From Kushneria aurantia DSM 21353 (GTDB lineage Bacteria > Pseudomonadota > Gammaproteobacteria > Pseudomonadales > Halomonadaceae): 64,000 nt of DNA. The first letter of the stretch is position 1. Every line of letters begins with the position of its first letter. Position numbers and translations under genes: made by a program. The DNA is taken from the NCBI RefSeq assembly GCF_000382245.1, contig NZ_KB907874.1, forward strand, positions 1-64,000. The letters are read 5' to 3'. The notes below the pieces were generated by a model, which did not search any database, had not been told where the DNA came from, and worked only from the letters and a program-made list of their open reading frames with translations. Positions 47,001 to 56,083 of this stretch are shown in pieces.

Positions 47001-47156
47001 GGGATAGAGCGTGGTAACCCGGATGGTGGGGTACTCCACTTCGGGCAGTGAGGCGACCGGCAGCAGTCTCAGCGCCAGCAGGCCGGCCAGCAGGATGGCC
47101 AGCATCACCAGCGAGGTGGCGACCGGGCGCAGAATAAAGGGCCGCGAAGGATTCAT
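44055..47156 (-). CDS. mdtB: RND multidrug efflux pump subunit MdtB
   Basis: A second RND transporter of 1033 residues, paralogous to MdtC. It begins FILRPVATSLVMLAILLAG and carries the relay pair in TGFVIDDAIVVLENI (near 408). In E. coli MdtB is the main proton-translocating subunit and MdtC the drug-binding one. It overlaps mdtA upstream and mdtC downstream by four bases each. Confidence 0.93.
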   Translation of the reverse strand: MNPSRPFILRPVATSLVMLAILLAGLLALRLLPVASLPEVEYPTIRVTTLYPGAGPEVMLSHVTAPLEEQLGEIAGLEEMRSTSSGGASLITLRFGLDSDAGVAEQEVQAALDQAASLLPAELPMPPRYDRVNPADAPVLTLGIRSASLPLTRVYDLVDTRLAQSLSQVSGVGLVSISGGHQPAVRIEPDARRLAAHGLDLEALRGVIDAANVNMPRGSLSGPYRALSIDANDQLTSADQYRDLIVAYSNGTPLRLDDVAHVSEGAENAWRGAWANGEPALIVNVQRQPGANVTRVVDAIRARLPALRDSLPENIDIEVLGDRTRTIRAALDHTRFELILAMALVVMVTFLFLRNLPATLIPALAIPMSLIGTFGVMYLAGFSLNNLTLMALTIATGFVIDDAIVVLENIMRHREAGESRLQAALSGAREIFFTILSLTVSLIAVLIPLLFMQDVIGRLFREFAITLAIAIAISAFVSLTLTPMLCAKMLKDRDTAHDAATDRHRGRLFTHLARGYERALDVVLRHQRLTLTAAVATFGITVVLYLLVPQGLFPQQDSGAIRGISEADQSVSYQAMARHQQALAEALRADPAVESLAASAGVGEDNPTLNTGRFDIQLRPRSERGPIDSVIERLEARAAEVPGIKLYLQPVQELTLDDEVSRYPWLVTLTNPDRETLDDDVEALLTRLREAPAIADAASDLSRDGLALALTIDRQRAGRLGISVSDIDTALYNAFGQRQISTIFTQSNQYRVVMNLATADQSGPSALSQLYLQSDSGEMVPLDALVSVAERRAALSLSRRDRLPAAGISLAVADGHSLEQAFAALEQARHDTNLDAATELDRQGAAQYFAASSASTLWLILASVVVMYIVLGILYESVIHPLTILSTLPSAAIGALLALLLSGQSLGMVAVIGIILLIGIVKKNAIMMIDFALAGQRQQGLAPFDAIRRAALLRFRPIMMTTLAALFGALPLMFANGYGAELRQPLGLVMVGGLLVSQLLTLFTTPVIYLFFERLATRRDSHREHGAATERAP

Positions 47157-48358
47157 GATGCGCCGTCGTTGGCGACTCGCTGCTCGGCCTCGCCCGGTAG
47201 CGCGCTGCGCACCACCCGCACCTCGGTGCCGTCGCGCAGCCGGTCGACGCCGTCGACTACCACCCGCTCGCCGGACTCCAGCCCGCTGTCGACCACTGCG
47301 CGGCGATCATCCCGGGGTCCGAGTTCGACGCTGCGGCGGCTGACGATGCCGTCGTCGTTGACCACATAAACGTGGTTGCCCTCGTCACCGTGGACGATGG
47401 CCGGCAGCGGCGCCAGCACCACGTTGTCGAGGGTGCGCAGCACCACCTCGACGTTGACGAAGGTGTTGGGATAGAGCGCGCCCGCGGCGTTGGGCAGCCG
47501 GGCACGCATCGAAAGCGTCCCGGTGTCGGTATCCAGGGCGCTGTCGAGTGCCGAAAGGCGGCCGCTGGCGAGCATCTCATCGCCGTCGCCGGAGATCACC
47601 CTGACAGTTGGCGGGGAATCCGGCATCAGCCGCCGCAGTTCGCGGATATGGCGCTGGGGCAGGGCGAATACCACCGAGATGGGATCGAGCGCGTCAAGAG
47701 TGGTGATGGGCGCGTCGTCGCCGCTGGAGACGATATTGCCGGGGTCGACGTTGCGCAGACCGATGATGCCGTCGGTGGGCGCGCGCAGCACGGTATAGGC
47801 AAGTCGCGCGCGAGCCTCTTCGACGCCGGCGCGAGCGGCTTCCACCGCACCCTGGTACTGACTCACCAGCTGACGCTGATTCTCCAGCTGCTGGCGCGAG
47901 ATGTTGCTGGCCCGCACAAGATCTTCATAACGCTGCAGGTCCGAGCGGGCGTTGGTCAGCTGTGCCTGGCTCTGGGTCAGCTGGGCATTGGCCTGAGCCA
48001 GCTGCGCCTGTTGCGTATTGTCATCGAGGCGGGCCAGCACGTCACCGGCGCTGACGCGCTGGCCCTCCTCGAAGTTGATGGCGGTCAGGCGTCCCTGAAT
48101 CTGTGGGCGAATCTCGACGCTGCCCAGTGAGCGCAGGGTGCCCAGCGCCGTGACCGTAACCGGGAAACTGCCGCGCTCGACCGTGATGGCCGATACTGCC
48201 CGGGCACTGCTGCCGGGTGGCGCTGCGGGCCCGGCGGGCGCAGCCGGGCTGTCGCGCAGTACAAACCACCACACGGCAGCGCCGGCGGTCAGCAGCAGAG
48301 CAAGCGCCAGCAGTACGCGGCCGGCGCTCGAGCGCCGGCCGGATTGCGAGTCGGGCAT
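47153..48358 (-). CDS. mdtA: RND efflux periplasmic adaptor MdtA
   Basis: The membrane-fusion protein linking the MdtBC pump to an outer-membrane channel. The 401 residues have a single N-terminal membrane segment (about 12-32), then the half-lipoyl motif GQRVSAGDVLARLDD (near 103), a helical hairpin of Gln/Ala heptads (about 120-190), and a beta-barrel domain. It is the first gene of mdtABC. No TolC-type channel or regulator is adjacent. The 215 bases upstream, to betA, hold no gene that I can see. Confidence 0.93.
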   Translation of the reverse strand: MPDSQSGRRSSAGRVLLALALLLTAGAAVWWFVLRDSPAAPAGPAAPPGSSARAVSAITVERGSFPVTVTALGTLRSLGSVEIRPQIQGRLTAINFEEGQRVSAGDVLARLDDNTQQAQLAQANAQLTQSQAQLTNARSDLQRYEDLVRASNISRQQLENQRQLVSQYQGAVEAARAGVEEARARLAYTVLRAPTDGIIGLRNVDPGNIVSSGDDAPITTLDALDPISVVFALPQRHIRELRRLMPDSPPTVRVISGDGDEMLASGRLSALDSALDTDTGTLSMRARLPNAAGALYPNTFVNVEVVLRTLDNVVLAPLPAIVHGDEGNHVYVVNDDGIVSRRSVELGPRDDRRAVVDSGLESGERVVVDGVDRLRDGTEVRVVRSALPGEAEQRVANDGAS

Positions 48359-48573
48359 GGTTCCATCCGTCGTCAGGTCATGGATTGCGTCGCGCGGCTG
48401 TCGGCATCCCTAAGGGCATCGACTTGAAAATCCAGCAGGCATGATAAGCGCCACCGTCAGCCTGTGCCATCCTGAAGGGTGTCGATGGTTCTGAGAGGCG
48501 TGCCCGGGCGGGGTTGGGGCAGGAAGGGCAGGACGCCGCAATCTCGGCGCCCTGTGTGGTGCTACCCGGCGAG

Positions 48574-50277
48574 TTATTCGCGGGTGGCGGCGGTGTCGGC
48601 TTCGCGGGCGTTCTGGTTTTCCCCGTGGGCGGTATGGAAGGCCACTTCGGTGAGCGGGCGCAACGGTTCGCGGTCGCGCACCCGGTCGGCCAGCTTCTCG
48701 GCCATCATGATGGTCGTGGCGTTGAGGTTGCCGGTAATGATGACCGGCATCAGTGAGGCGTCGATCACCCGCAGTCCTTGCATGCCGTGCACGCGCCCCT
48801 GACCGTCGACCACGGCGTCATCGCCTTCGCCCATGCGGCAGGTACCACAGGGATGGTAGGCGGTTTCCGCCTCGTCGCGCACGAAGGCGTCGAGCTGTTC
48901 GTCGCTCTGGCAGTCGGCACCGGGGGCAATCTCGCGGCCGCGGAAGGGGTCCATGGCCGGCTGCTCGATGATTCGCCGGGTGATGCGGATGGCGTCGCGA
49001 AACTCCTCCCAGTCGCGCGCCTCGCTCATGTAGTTGAACAGGATGGCGGGCGCCTGCTCGGGGTCGGAGGATTTGATCTTCACATGGCCGCGGCTTTTCG
49101 AGCGCATCGAGCCGACGTGGGCCTGAAAGCCGTGGGCCTCGACTGCGCTCTTGCCGTTGTAGCTGATCGCGCAGGGCAGGAAGTGGTACTGCAGGTTGGG
49201 CCAGCTCTCGCCTTCTCCGGTGCGAATGAAACCGCCCGCTTCGAACTGGTTGCTGGCGCCAATGCCCTTGCCGAGAAACATCCACTCGGCGCCGATCTTC
49301 GGCTGGTTGTACCACTTGAGTGCCGAATAGAGGGTGATCGGCTGCTTGCACTCGTACTGGATGTACATCTCGAGGTGGTCCTGCAGGTTTTTGCCCACGC
49401 CGGGCAGCGCATGGACCGTCTCGACACCCACCTCGGCGAGCCATTCGGGATCGCCGACGCCGGAGCGCTGCAAAATCGCCGGGGAGGCGATGGCGCCGGC
49501 GCACAGCAGCACTTCGCGGCGCGCGCGCACTTCTTTCGCCTCGCCCTTGCGGGCGTAGGCCACGCCCACCGCGCGCTTGCCCTCGAACAGAATGCGATCG
49601 GTCATCGCATGAGTTTCGATGGTCAGGTTGTCGCGGTGGCGGACGCTGTCGAGATAGCCGCGCGCCGTCGAGGCGCGTCGACCCCTGGGCGTGGTAGTAC
49701 GGTCCATGGGGCCGAAACCTTCCTGTTTGTAGCCGTTGAGATCGTCGGTCTCATCGAAGCCGGCCTGCTGGCCCGCCGCTATAAAGGCGCGATAGAGCGG
49801 ATTGTTGCCCGGCTTCGGGGTGGCAACCTGCACCGGGCCATGGTCGCCGTGGTAGTCGTTACCGCCGATATCGCGTGTTTCGGCCTTTTTGTAGTAGGGA
49901 AGGCAGTTGGCATAGCCCCAGTCCTCGAGACCCGGATGCTCGGCCCAGCCCTCGAGATCCAGCGCATTGCCACGGATGTAGGCCATACCGTTGATCAGTG
50001 ACGAGCCGCCCAGCCCCTTGCCGCGCCCGCACTCCATGCGGCGGTTGTTCATATGCGGTTCGGGCTCGGTTTCGAAAGCCCAGTTATAGCGCTTGCCCTG
50101 CAGCGGATAAGCCAGCGCTGCCGGCATCTGGGTACGGAAGTCAAGACGGTAGTCGGGACCGCCGGCTTCCAGCAGCAGTACCCTCACATCGTCGTCCTCG
50201 GTCAGACGTGCGGCCAGCACATTGCCGGCCGAGCCGGCGCCGATGATGATGTAGTCGTATTCGCTTGTCTGTGACAT
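48574..50277 (-). CDS. betA: Choline dehydrogenase
   Basis: A membrane-associated FAD enzyme of the GMC family that oxidises choline to betaine aldehyde and on to glycine betaine. The 567 residues start with [19 protein letters not shown] (FAD-binding, residues 7-25). The GMC signatures [15 protein letters not shown] (near 85) and [15 protein letters not shown] (near 260) follow, with the active-site region HPCGTCRMG near 465. The start at 50277 follows AGGAG and is preferred over in-frame codons upstream. It is last in betIBA. Confidence 0.96.
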   Translation of the reverse strand: MSQTSEYDYIIIGAGSAGNVLAARLTEDDDVRVLLLEAGGPDYRLDFRTQMPAALAYPLQGKRYNWAFETEPEPHMNNRRMECGRGKGLGGSSLINGMAYIRGNALDLEGWAEHPGLEDWGYANCLPYYKKAETRDIGGNDYHGDHGPVQVATPKPGNNPLYRAFIAAGQQAGFDETDDLNGYKQEGFGPMDRTTTPRGRRASTARGYLDSVRHRDNLTIETHAMTDRILFEGKRAVGVAYARKGEAKEVRARREVLLCAGAIASPAILQRSGVGDPEWLAEVGVETVHALPGVGKNLQDHLEMYIQYECKQPITLYSALKWYNQPKIGAEWMFLGKGIGASNQFEAGGFIRTGEGESWPNLQYHFLPCAISYNGKSAVEAHGFQAHVGSMRSKSRGHVKIKSSDPEQAPAILFNYMSEARDWEEFRDAIRITRRIIEQPAMDPFRGREIAPGADCQSDEQLDAFVRDEAETAYHPCGTCRMGEGDDAVVDGQGRVHGMQGLRVIDASLMPVIITGNLNATTIMMAEKLADRVRDREPLRPLTEVAFHTAHGENQNAREADTAATRE

Positions 50278-50388
50278 CCGTGGCTCCTGGCGATCAACGG
50301 GAAAGAGGAAAAATGAGCAGAGCAGGGGGGGCGTTGTGGCGGCGCGCCGCATGCCGAGCCGGCGCGTCGCCCGGGTGCCCCGCATCGA

Positions 50389-51858
50389 TCAGAAGGCGGA
50401 CTCGAAGGGCCCCATCTCGATCTGCACCGACTTGACGCGGGTATAGTGGGCCAGCGTCAGCAGGCCGTTTTCACGCCCCACGCCGGACTGCTTGTAGCCA
50501 CCCACCGGCATTTGTGCCGGGCTGTCGCCCCAGGTGTTGACCCAGCAGATGCCCGCTTCCAGCTGATGGATCACCCGGTGGGCGCGATTGAGTCCTTCGG
50601 TGAAAACACCTGCTGCAAGACCGTAATCGGTGTCGTTGGCGCGGCGAATCACCTCCTCTTCGCTGTCAAAGTCGAGCAACGACATCACCGGGCCGAAGAT
50701 CTCTTCACGGACGATGCGCATGTCGTCGCGGCAGTCGGTGAAGATAGTGGGGGCAACGAAGGCGCCGCCGGCCAGAGCGCCCTCACTCATGCGTGAACCA
50801 CCCACCAGCAGGCGGGCGCCATCCCGCTTGCCGGCTTCGAGGTACTCGGTGACCTTGTCCATATGTTCGAAGCTGACCAGCGGGCCGAAGTTGGTCGTCG
50901 GATCGAGTGGGTCGCCGGCTTTTATGCGCTCGACGCGTTCCAGCAGTCTGGCCTCGAAAGCCGCCTTGACGCTGCGCTCGACGAATACCCGGGTGCCGTT
51001 GGTGCAGACCTGGCCGCTGGAGTAGAAGTTGGCCATCATGGCGCCGTCCGCGGCGCGGTCGAGATCGGCGTCGGCGAAGACGATCAGCGGCGACTTGCCG
51101 CCCAGTTCCATGGTCACCTCCTTGAGTGACGAGGAGGCGGAAGACGCCATGACCTTTTTGCCGGTACCGACCTCGCCGGTGAAGGAGAGCTTGTCGATAT
51201 CGGGGTGTTCGGTGAGCATCACGCCGACGCTGCCATCGCCCTGAACGACGTTGAAAACGCCGTCCGGCAGGCCCGCTTCGGTGAGAATCTCGGCCAGCAG
51301 CAGGGTGGTCAGCGGCGTGACTTCGCTGGGTTTGAGAACCACGGCGTTACCGGTGGCCAGCGCCGGCGCCGACTTCCAGCAGGCGATCTGGATGGGGTAG
51401 TTCCAGGCGCCGATACCGGCGCATACGCCCAGCGGCTCGCGACGGGTATAGGCGAATGAGTCGGCGCGAATCGGAATCTGCTCGCCCTCCACGGCGGCGG
51501 CCAGGCCGGCGTAGTACTCCAGCTGGTCGGCGCCGGTGACGACATCCACGGCAGTGGTTTCGCTCAGCGGCTTGCCGGTATCCATCGACTCGATGCGGGC
51601 GATCTCATCGTTACGCTCGCGCAGCAGTGCCACGGCGCGGTTGAGAATGCGTCCGCGCTCGACGCCGGTCATCGCCGCCCACACCTTCTGGCCGCGACGG
51701 GCAGAGGCGACGGCGCGATCGACGTCCTCGCGGGAGGCCTGCTGTACCTCGGCCAGAACGCTGCCATCGAAGGGATTGATGGACTGAAAGGTCTCGCCCG
51801 AGGTGGCATCGACGCGCTTGCCGTCAATGAAGAGCTGCTGGGTGTCGAAAATGGCCAT
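50389..51858 (-). CDS. betB: Betaine aldehyde dehydrogenase
   Basis: An NAD(P)-dependent aldehyde dehydrogenase that makes the osmoprotectant glycine betaine. The 489 residues show the catalytic Glu in [10 protein letters not shown] (near 251), the catalytic Cys in [14 protein letters not shown] (near 285), the cofactor segment [11 protein letters not shown] and the C-terminal [13 protein letters not shown]. It lies 26 bases after betI and about 111 before betA. Confidence 0.97.
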   Translation of the reverse strand: MAIFDTQQLFIDGKRVDATSGETFQSINPFDGSVLAEVQQASREDVDRAVASARRGQKVWAAMTGVERGRILNRAVALLRERNDEIARIESMDTGKPLSETTAVDVVTGADQLEYYAGLAAAVEGEQIPIRADSFAYTRREPLGVCAGIGAWNYPIQIACWKSAPALATGNAVVLKPSEVTPLTTLLLAEILTEAGLPDGVFNVVQGDGSVGVMLTEHPDIDKLSFTGEVGTGKKVMASSASSSLKEVTMELGGKSPLIVFADADLDRAADGAMMANFYSSGQVCTNGTRVFVERSVKAAFEARLLERVERIKAGDPLDPTTNFGPLVSFEHMDKVTEYLEAGKRDGARLLVGGSRMSEGALAGGAFVAPTIFTDCRDDMRIVREEIFGPVMSLLDFDSEEEVIRRANDTDYGLAAGVFTEGLNRAHRVIHQLEAGICWVNTWGDSPAQMPVGGYKQSGVGRENGLLTLAHYTRVKSVQIEMGPFESAF

Positions 51859-51884
51859 GGGTGCTCCTTTGAATTGGCTCGGTT

Positions 51885-52496
51885 CTAGCCGGTTGACGTC
51901 GACGGACCGGCATGACCGTCGAGCTGTTCGTCCACGTAGCGCCGGGCGAGAGCCACAGCGCGTGTAATATCAAAGCTTTGCGGCATCAACGCGCCTCTCA
52001 GCCACAGGCCGTCGATCAATGCCGCCAGTCCACGGGCGGCGTCGCGTGCCCGCTCCACCGGTAGTTGCTTGCGAAACTGAAAGCACAGGTTGGAGTACAG
52101 ACGTCGATCATTGACCCGCTGCAGGCGGTGCAGATCGTCGCGATGCATGCTGGAGGTCCAGAAGGCCAGCCAGGTTTTCATGACTTCGGCGCTGACCTGG
52201 CTGCGATCGAAGTTACCCTCGACGATGGCATACAGATGCGAGCGGGCGTCGTGCTTTTTGAGGGCACTGCGCCGATTCGCTACCGACATGCCAAGATCCT
52301 CGAGGATGTGGCGCATGGTGGCCTCCAGTAGTCCGTCCTTGCCGCCGAAGTAGTGACTGATAATGCCTGCCGAGACGCCTGCCCGACGCGAGATCTGGAT
52401 GATGGTGCTGTCCGCCAGACCCACTTCGTTGATCGATGCCATGGTGGCTTCGATAAGCTGTTTGCGCCGGATGGGTTCCATGCCGATCTTGGGCAC
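51885..52496 (-). CDS. betI: Transcriptional repressor BetI
   Basis: A TetR-family repressor of the choline pathway, relieved by choline. The 203 residues have the N-terminal helix-turn-helix (about 25-55: [33 protein letters not shown]) and the BetI-type C-terminal ligand domain ([22 protein letters not shown]). The start is GTG with AGGAG nine bases upstream. An inverted repeat 55 bases before it is a candidate self-regulatory operator. Confidence 0.95.
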   Translation of the reverse strand: MPKIGMEPIRRKQLIEATMASINEVGLADSTIIQISRRAGVSAGIISHYFGGKDGLLEATMRHILEDLGMSVANRRSALKKHDARSHLYAIVEGNFDRSQVSAEVMKTWLAFWTSSMHRDDLHRLQRVNDRRLYSNLCFQFRKQLPVERARDAARGLAALIDGLWLRGALMPQSFDITRAVALARRYVDEQLDGHAGPSTSTG

Positions 52497-52545
52497 AGTG
52501 CATTCTCCTGTCGTGGTCGGCGCCGGGCACTCCAGTAAGCCTGGC

Positions 52546-52572
52546 CTTTTTTGAACGACTCTTCAACAAAAA
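52546..52572 (-). promoter_or_regulatory. Candidate BetI operator
   Basis: An inverted repeat TTGAA (52551-52555) - six bases - TTCAA (52562-52566), flanked by T-rich and A-rich runs (TTTTTTGAACG ... CTTCAACAAAAAA). Known BetI sites are palindromes built on TTGA...TTCAA with AT-rich flanks. Place (55 bases before the betI start) and symmetry both fit; the match is by eye. Confidence 0.5.
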
Positions 52573-52710
52573 AGACCGGTGGCAGCGTGTCCGGCCGCGG
52601 TGGATTGCGTGGTGGCAGTGAAACGGCTTAATTGTTGTCTCTGCGCCCCGGTGCCTACAAGCGGATATGGTGTCGCAGCGCCGGCTTGTGTATACTGCGC
52701 CCTCGCTGAC

Positions 52711-52787
52711 GGCTACGTAGCTCAGCTGGTTAGAGCACATCACTCATAATGATGGGGTCCCCTGTTCGAATCAGGGCGTAGCCACCA
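52711..52787 (+). tRNA. tRNA-Met (CAT)
   Basis: A 77-base cloverleaf with encoded CCA: acceptor GGCTACG/CGTAGCC, D arm AGCTCAGCTGGTTAGAGC, anticodon loop CTCATAA (anticodon CAT), T loop TTCGAAT. The A1-type pairs of initiator tRNA are absent and the acceptor starts G-C, so this is elongator Met (or an Ile2 CAT tRNA, which I consider less likely). TATACT at 52691-52696 is an extended -10 box upstream. Confidence 0.95.
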
Positions 52788-52818
52788 GTCAGCGCGGCAC
52801 GGATGTTCCGACGGGGCC

Positions 52819-52846
52819 TTGACCCATAAGCTGAAGTCCGTATACT
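52819..52846 (+). promoter_or_regulatory. Promoter of the tRNA-Asn genes
   Basis: TTGACC (-35, 52819-52824), 16-base spacer, TATACT (-10, 52841-52846), about 20 bases before the first tRNA-Asn. Confidence 0.65.
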
Positions 52847-52867
52847 ACGCCGCGTGTTCAGGCATGT

Positions 52868-52943
52868 TCCCCGATAGCTCAGTTGGTAGAGCAAATGACT
52901 GTTAATCATTGGGTCGCAGGTTCGAGTCCTGCTCGGGGAGCCA
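52868..52943 (+). tRNA. tRNA-Asn (GTT), copy 1
   Basis: 76 bases with CCA: acceptor TCCCCGA/TCGGGGA, D arm AGCTCAGTTGGTAGAGC, anticodon loop CTGTTAA (GTT), T loop TTCGAGT. The flanks GTTCAGGC (52856-52863) and GCCTGAAC (52952-52959) are perfect complements and may extend the acceptor stem of the precursor. Confidence 0.96.
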
Positions 52944-52975
52944 TTTCTTTCGCCTGAACCTCACAATCCGGTTAT

Positions 52976-53051
52976 TCCCCGATAGCTCAGTTGGTAGAGC
53001 AAATGACTGTTAATCATTGGGTCACAGGTTCGAGTCCTGTTCGGGGAGCCA
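52976..53051 (+). tRNA. tRNA-Asn (GTT), copy 2
   Basis: Differs from copy 1 at two positions in the T arm (G to A and C to T) that pair with each other, so the stem is kept by compensatory change. The spacer from copy 1 is 32 bases and unrelated to the other flanks. Confidence 0.96.
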
Positions 53052-53470
53052 TATTTATCTCGGGTTGCACCTGTTTGTTCTGCTCCAGCCTTCTCTGGGC
53101 CGTCACTACTGTGTCATGACACCACTGCTGTATCAGAGTCTCTCTGCATTCCGGCAGGTCCGCTTTTGTCCACTTCTGGTCGTCGGCGTAATGTTCTGTC
53201 AGCATTGATATCCTGCGCTTTGACCCCAATATAAAGCAGTGCTATACAGTTTTGTGCGTACCGTGATCTGCCTGCCACAATAGATTGTGTATTACATTCG
53301 ATTGCGTAAATCAGTGCCTGAGCAGGCGTCATTTGCCGATCTAAAATGTTTTTTTATCAAATCGGTCAAGTGTCTCTATCAATGCAGGCGCTCAAGGTTG
53401 TCGACTGCTCATGTGATGATACGTACCGTCCATGGCAACGATTCCGATATTCCCGTTTCAGGAAAACAGA
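53052..53470 (+). other. Low-GC intergenic stretch after the tRNA cluster
   Basis: About 420 bases, noticeably AT-richer than the surroundings from about 53180 on. No recognised gene. It holds a near-consensus promoter (TTGACC at 53220-53225, 17-base spacer, TATACA at 53243-53248) and, 100 bases later, a run of seven T (53349-53355) preceded by GCCT-gagc-AGGC (53316-53327). This could be a small-RNA unit or a long leader for the 64-residue gene. Confidence 0.4.
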
Positions 53471-53665
53471 ATGCCCCGTCAGGATAATCTTTCCATCAAG
53501 GACAAGTGGTCGCTCGACAGTCAACTGGGTGAAATGCTCAGGGGGTTGGATCAAAAAAACAGGGCGCCTGATTTTGCCGAGCAGCTGACGAAGCTGATGC
53601 AGGATTACGGCATGAGCCGTCAGGACACGCTGCAGATCGTGCAGTGGATCGACACACTCTCCTGA
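53471..53665 (+). CDS. Small hypothetical protein (64 residues)
   Basis: A 64-residue frame with AGGA seven bases before the ATG. The protein (MPRQDNLSIKDKWSLDSQLG start) is soluble and probably all-helical: LGEMLRGL, AEQLTKLMQDYGM, TLQIVQWIDTL. No signal peptide, metal motif or domain that I recognise. GC returns to the genome level within it. It lies between the low-GC stretch and the prc stop. It could be a real halophile-specific gene or a chance frame; the ribosome site and codon usage favour a gene. Confidence 0.5.
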   Translation: MPRQDNLSIKDKWSLDSQLGEMLRGLDQKNRAPDFAEQLTKLMQDYGMSRQDTLQIVQWIDTLS

Positions 53666-53747
53666 AGCGCCATGGGCACTATCCCACGCTCGCCCGCGCC
53701 GATAGGCGCGGACGTGTTTGACGGCTATAACGTGTCAACGGAGTGAA

Positions 53748-55946
53748 TCAGTTGCCGTCGCCGGCATCCGGCTGTGAAGGTGACTGTAGACGGGCGTAAT
53801 CCAGCAGAATGGCGGCGCTTTCATTGAGCGCAGCCTGCTGAATGGGAGAGTCCTCGTCGGCACCCGGACCCGCTTCCATTTCCTCTTCGCGAGCCTGAGT
53901 CCAGCTTTTGATCTCCGGCAGGCCGAGGGCGCTGCGACGCTGATTCTCCAGTGCCAGTTGCTCGGCCTCACGCGCCTGCATTTCACGCTTGCGCTGTTCG
54001 AGGTTGAGACTGACGCTATTACTTTGTGCCTGCAGCTGCTGGGCCAGTTCCGCTTCGCGGGTCAGGTAGATGAAGTTGGGATTTTGCTCGGCGCGCTGAT
54101 TATGCTGCGTTCTGAGCTGATCCAGGAAACGCTGCGGATGACCGTACTGTCGGTAGTTGACCGAGCGTACCGTGTCCCAGGGCAGGGCGTTGACCAGGGC
54201 GCTTTCGCCGATCTGTTCGTCGTCGATCAGGCTCGGATAGCTGATATCGGGCTCGACGCCGCGTAACTGGGTACTCTCGCCGGAGATACGGTAGAACTTG
54301 GCGCGGGTCAGCTTGATTTCACCGTGGCTGAGATCGCTGAGCGTCTGCACGGTACCCTTGCCGAAAGTCTGATTGCCCAGTATCAGGCCACGGCCGTAGT
54401 CCTGAATAGCGCCGGCAAAAATCTCGGAAGCCGATGCCGACAGCCGGTCGACCAGCACGGCCATCGGGCCATCCCAGGCCACGCCACGGTCGGTGTCACC
54501 GTAAAGATTGATGCGGCCGCGAGCGTCACGCACCTGTACAGTGGGGCCGCGGTCGATGAAAAGCCCCACCATCGAGTTGGCTTCCTGCAGCGCGCCACCG
54601 CCGTTACCGCGCATATCCAGCACGATACCCTCAACGTCCTGCTGTTTGAGTTTATCGATCAACTGGTGCACGTCGCGAGTCGAGCTGCGATAGTCCTCCT
54701 CGCCGGCCTGCCAGGCGTCGAAGTCGACATAGAAGGCGGGCACTCGAATTACGCCGATGCGCTGTGTTTCGCCATCGCGCTGTAGCTCGATCACTTCGCT
54801 GCTGGCGGCCTGATCCTCGAGGCTGACGGTGTCACGGGTGATCTCGATGGTACGGGTCTGGGTGACATCCACGGCATTGGCCGGAATGATCTCGAGGCGC
54901 ACCTTCGAGCCCTTGGGGCCGCGAATACGTTCGACGACCTCATCGAGGCGCATACCGATGACGCTGGTCATCTCGCCGCTTTCGCCGTTACCCACCGCCA
55001 CAATGCGGTCGGCGGGCCGCAGCTGGCCGCTGCGCTCCGCCGGGCCGCCTGAGACCAGGCTCGACACGCGCACGTATTCACCATCCTGTTGCAGCAGGGC
55101 GCCGATCCCTTCCAGAGACAGTCTCATCTGGATATCGAAGGACTCTCCGCGGCTGGGGGAGAGATATTCGGTGTGCGGGTCGACTGCGCTGGTAGCGGCG
55201 TTGAGAATGAGGCTCAGCACGTCCTCGGGGTTGCTCTGGCGCACCCGGTTGAGCTGGTTGCGGTAGCGCTCGATGAGCTGCTCACTGATCTCGTCGTCGC
55301 TCAGGCTGTCACCCTGCGCCGGCTTTTCGGTGACGTCGGGCGTGGCGGGAATGGAGGCGATTTCCGAGAGGATGCCGCTGTCCAGCTGCGGTTGCGGATC
55401 ACTCTCGCCGGAGGTCAGGGAGAGTGTCAGGGCCGCATTCTTGAGTCGCTTGCGCCAAAGCTCATCCAGCTCGGCGCTGGTTTCGGCCCAGTCGGCGTCA
55501 TCGAGATTGGTCGGTAGCCGGTCGTTGCCGGTGAAATCGAAGCCGGGTTTGCTTTCGAGATAGCTGATCAGCCACTCGAGGCGGCTTTCGAAGCGCTGTT
55601 GGTAGAAGTTATAGAATTCGTAGGGTCGATCGAGATCGCCATCGGCCAGCATCTCGTCGAGGCTGCTGCGCAGATCGGAGAAACGCGCCACGTCCTGTCG
55701 CGTCAGATAGGCGTGCTGCGAATCGAGCATCGTCAGCAGTCTTTCGAAGACCTCGTTGGACCAGGCGTCGTCGATCGATACGGGTTCGTAATGACCATAC
55801 TGAAGCGACTGAACGGTTTCACGCGAGGCCTGGCGTCCCTCGTCCGTGGGTTCGAGCGCGTTCTGTTCGGCGGCAAGCGCCGGCAGGGCGGTCAAAAGGC
55901 ACAGGGCGAACGCCATCAATTGGCGTGCTGGTGAAGAGGGGCTCAT
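53748..55946 (-). CDS. prc: Tail-specific (carboxy-terminal) protease Prc
   Basis: A periplasmic S41 serine protease that trims proteins such as FtsI and, with NlpI, peptidoglycan hydrolases. The 732 residues have a signal peptide (about 1-25, ending PALAAEQ), an N-terminal vault region, a PDZ domain (about 235-330, IGALLQQDGEYVRVSSLV and GGPAERSGQLRPADRI), and the catalytic part with GIVLDMRGNGGG, SASASEIF (Ser near 502) and GKGTVQ (Lys near 527). The C-terminus is long and helical (Gln/Glu/Arg-rich). The start at 55946 is chosen for the signal peptide. It is divergent from apeB. Confidence 0.94.
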   Translation of the reverse strand: MSPSSPARQLMAFALCLLTALPALAAEQNALEPTDEGRQASRETVQSLQYGHYEPVSIDDAWSNEVFERLLTMLDSQHAYLTRQDVARFSDLRSSLDEMLADGDLDRPYEFYNFYQQRFESRLEWLISYLESKPGFDFTGNDRLPTNLDDADWAETSAELDELWRKRLKNAALTLSLTSGESDPQPQLDSGILSEIASIPATPDVTEKPAQGDSLSDDEISEQLIERYRNQLNRVRQSNPEDVLSLILNAATSAVDPHTEYLSPSRGESFDIQMRLSLEGIGALLQQDGEYVRVSSLVSGGPAERSGQLRPADRIVAVGNGESGEMTSVIGMRLDEVVERIRGPKGSKVRLEIIPANAVDVTQTRTIEITRDTVSLEDQAASSEVIELQRDGETQRIGVIRVPAFYVDFDAWQAGEEDYRSSTRDVHQLIDKLKQQDVEGIVLDMRGNGGGALQEANSMVGLFIDRGPTVQVRDARGRINLYGDTDRGVAWDGPMAVLVDRLSASASEIFAGAIQDYGRGLILGNQTFGKGTVQTLSDLSHGEIKLTRAKFYRISGESTQLRGVEPDISYPSLIDDEQIGESALVNALPWDTVRSVNYRQYGHPQRFLDQLRTQHNQRAEQNPNFIYLTREAELAQQLQAQSNSVSLNLEQRKREMQAREAEQLALENQRRSALGLPEIKSWTQAREEEMEAGPGADEDSPIQQAALNESAAILLDYARLQSPSQPDAGDGN

Positions 55947-56083
55947 CAGGTAAGCGCTCCAGGGTCGTGTACACTTCAATGGTGACAAAATAGGCAGTAG
56001 CAGGATTCAATGCTCTGGTACAGGCAGGCTATTTATTGTAGCAGGCCAAACCATTGTCACCGATAACAATCGAGGGGTCTTCG

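Noticed and set aside
48359-48573. A gene or terminator between betA and mdtA
   Set aside because: Only imperfect GC-rich inverted repeats without a T-tract, and no plausible frame.
53014-53229. A 71-codon minus-strand frame ending inside tRNA-Asn copy 2
   Set aside because: Its end is the antisense of the tRNA; the rest shows no domain that I recognise and no clear ribosome site.
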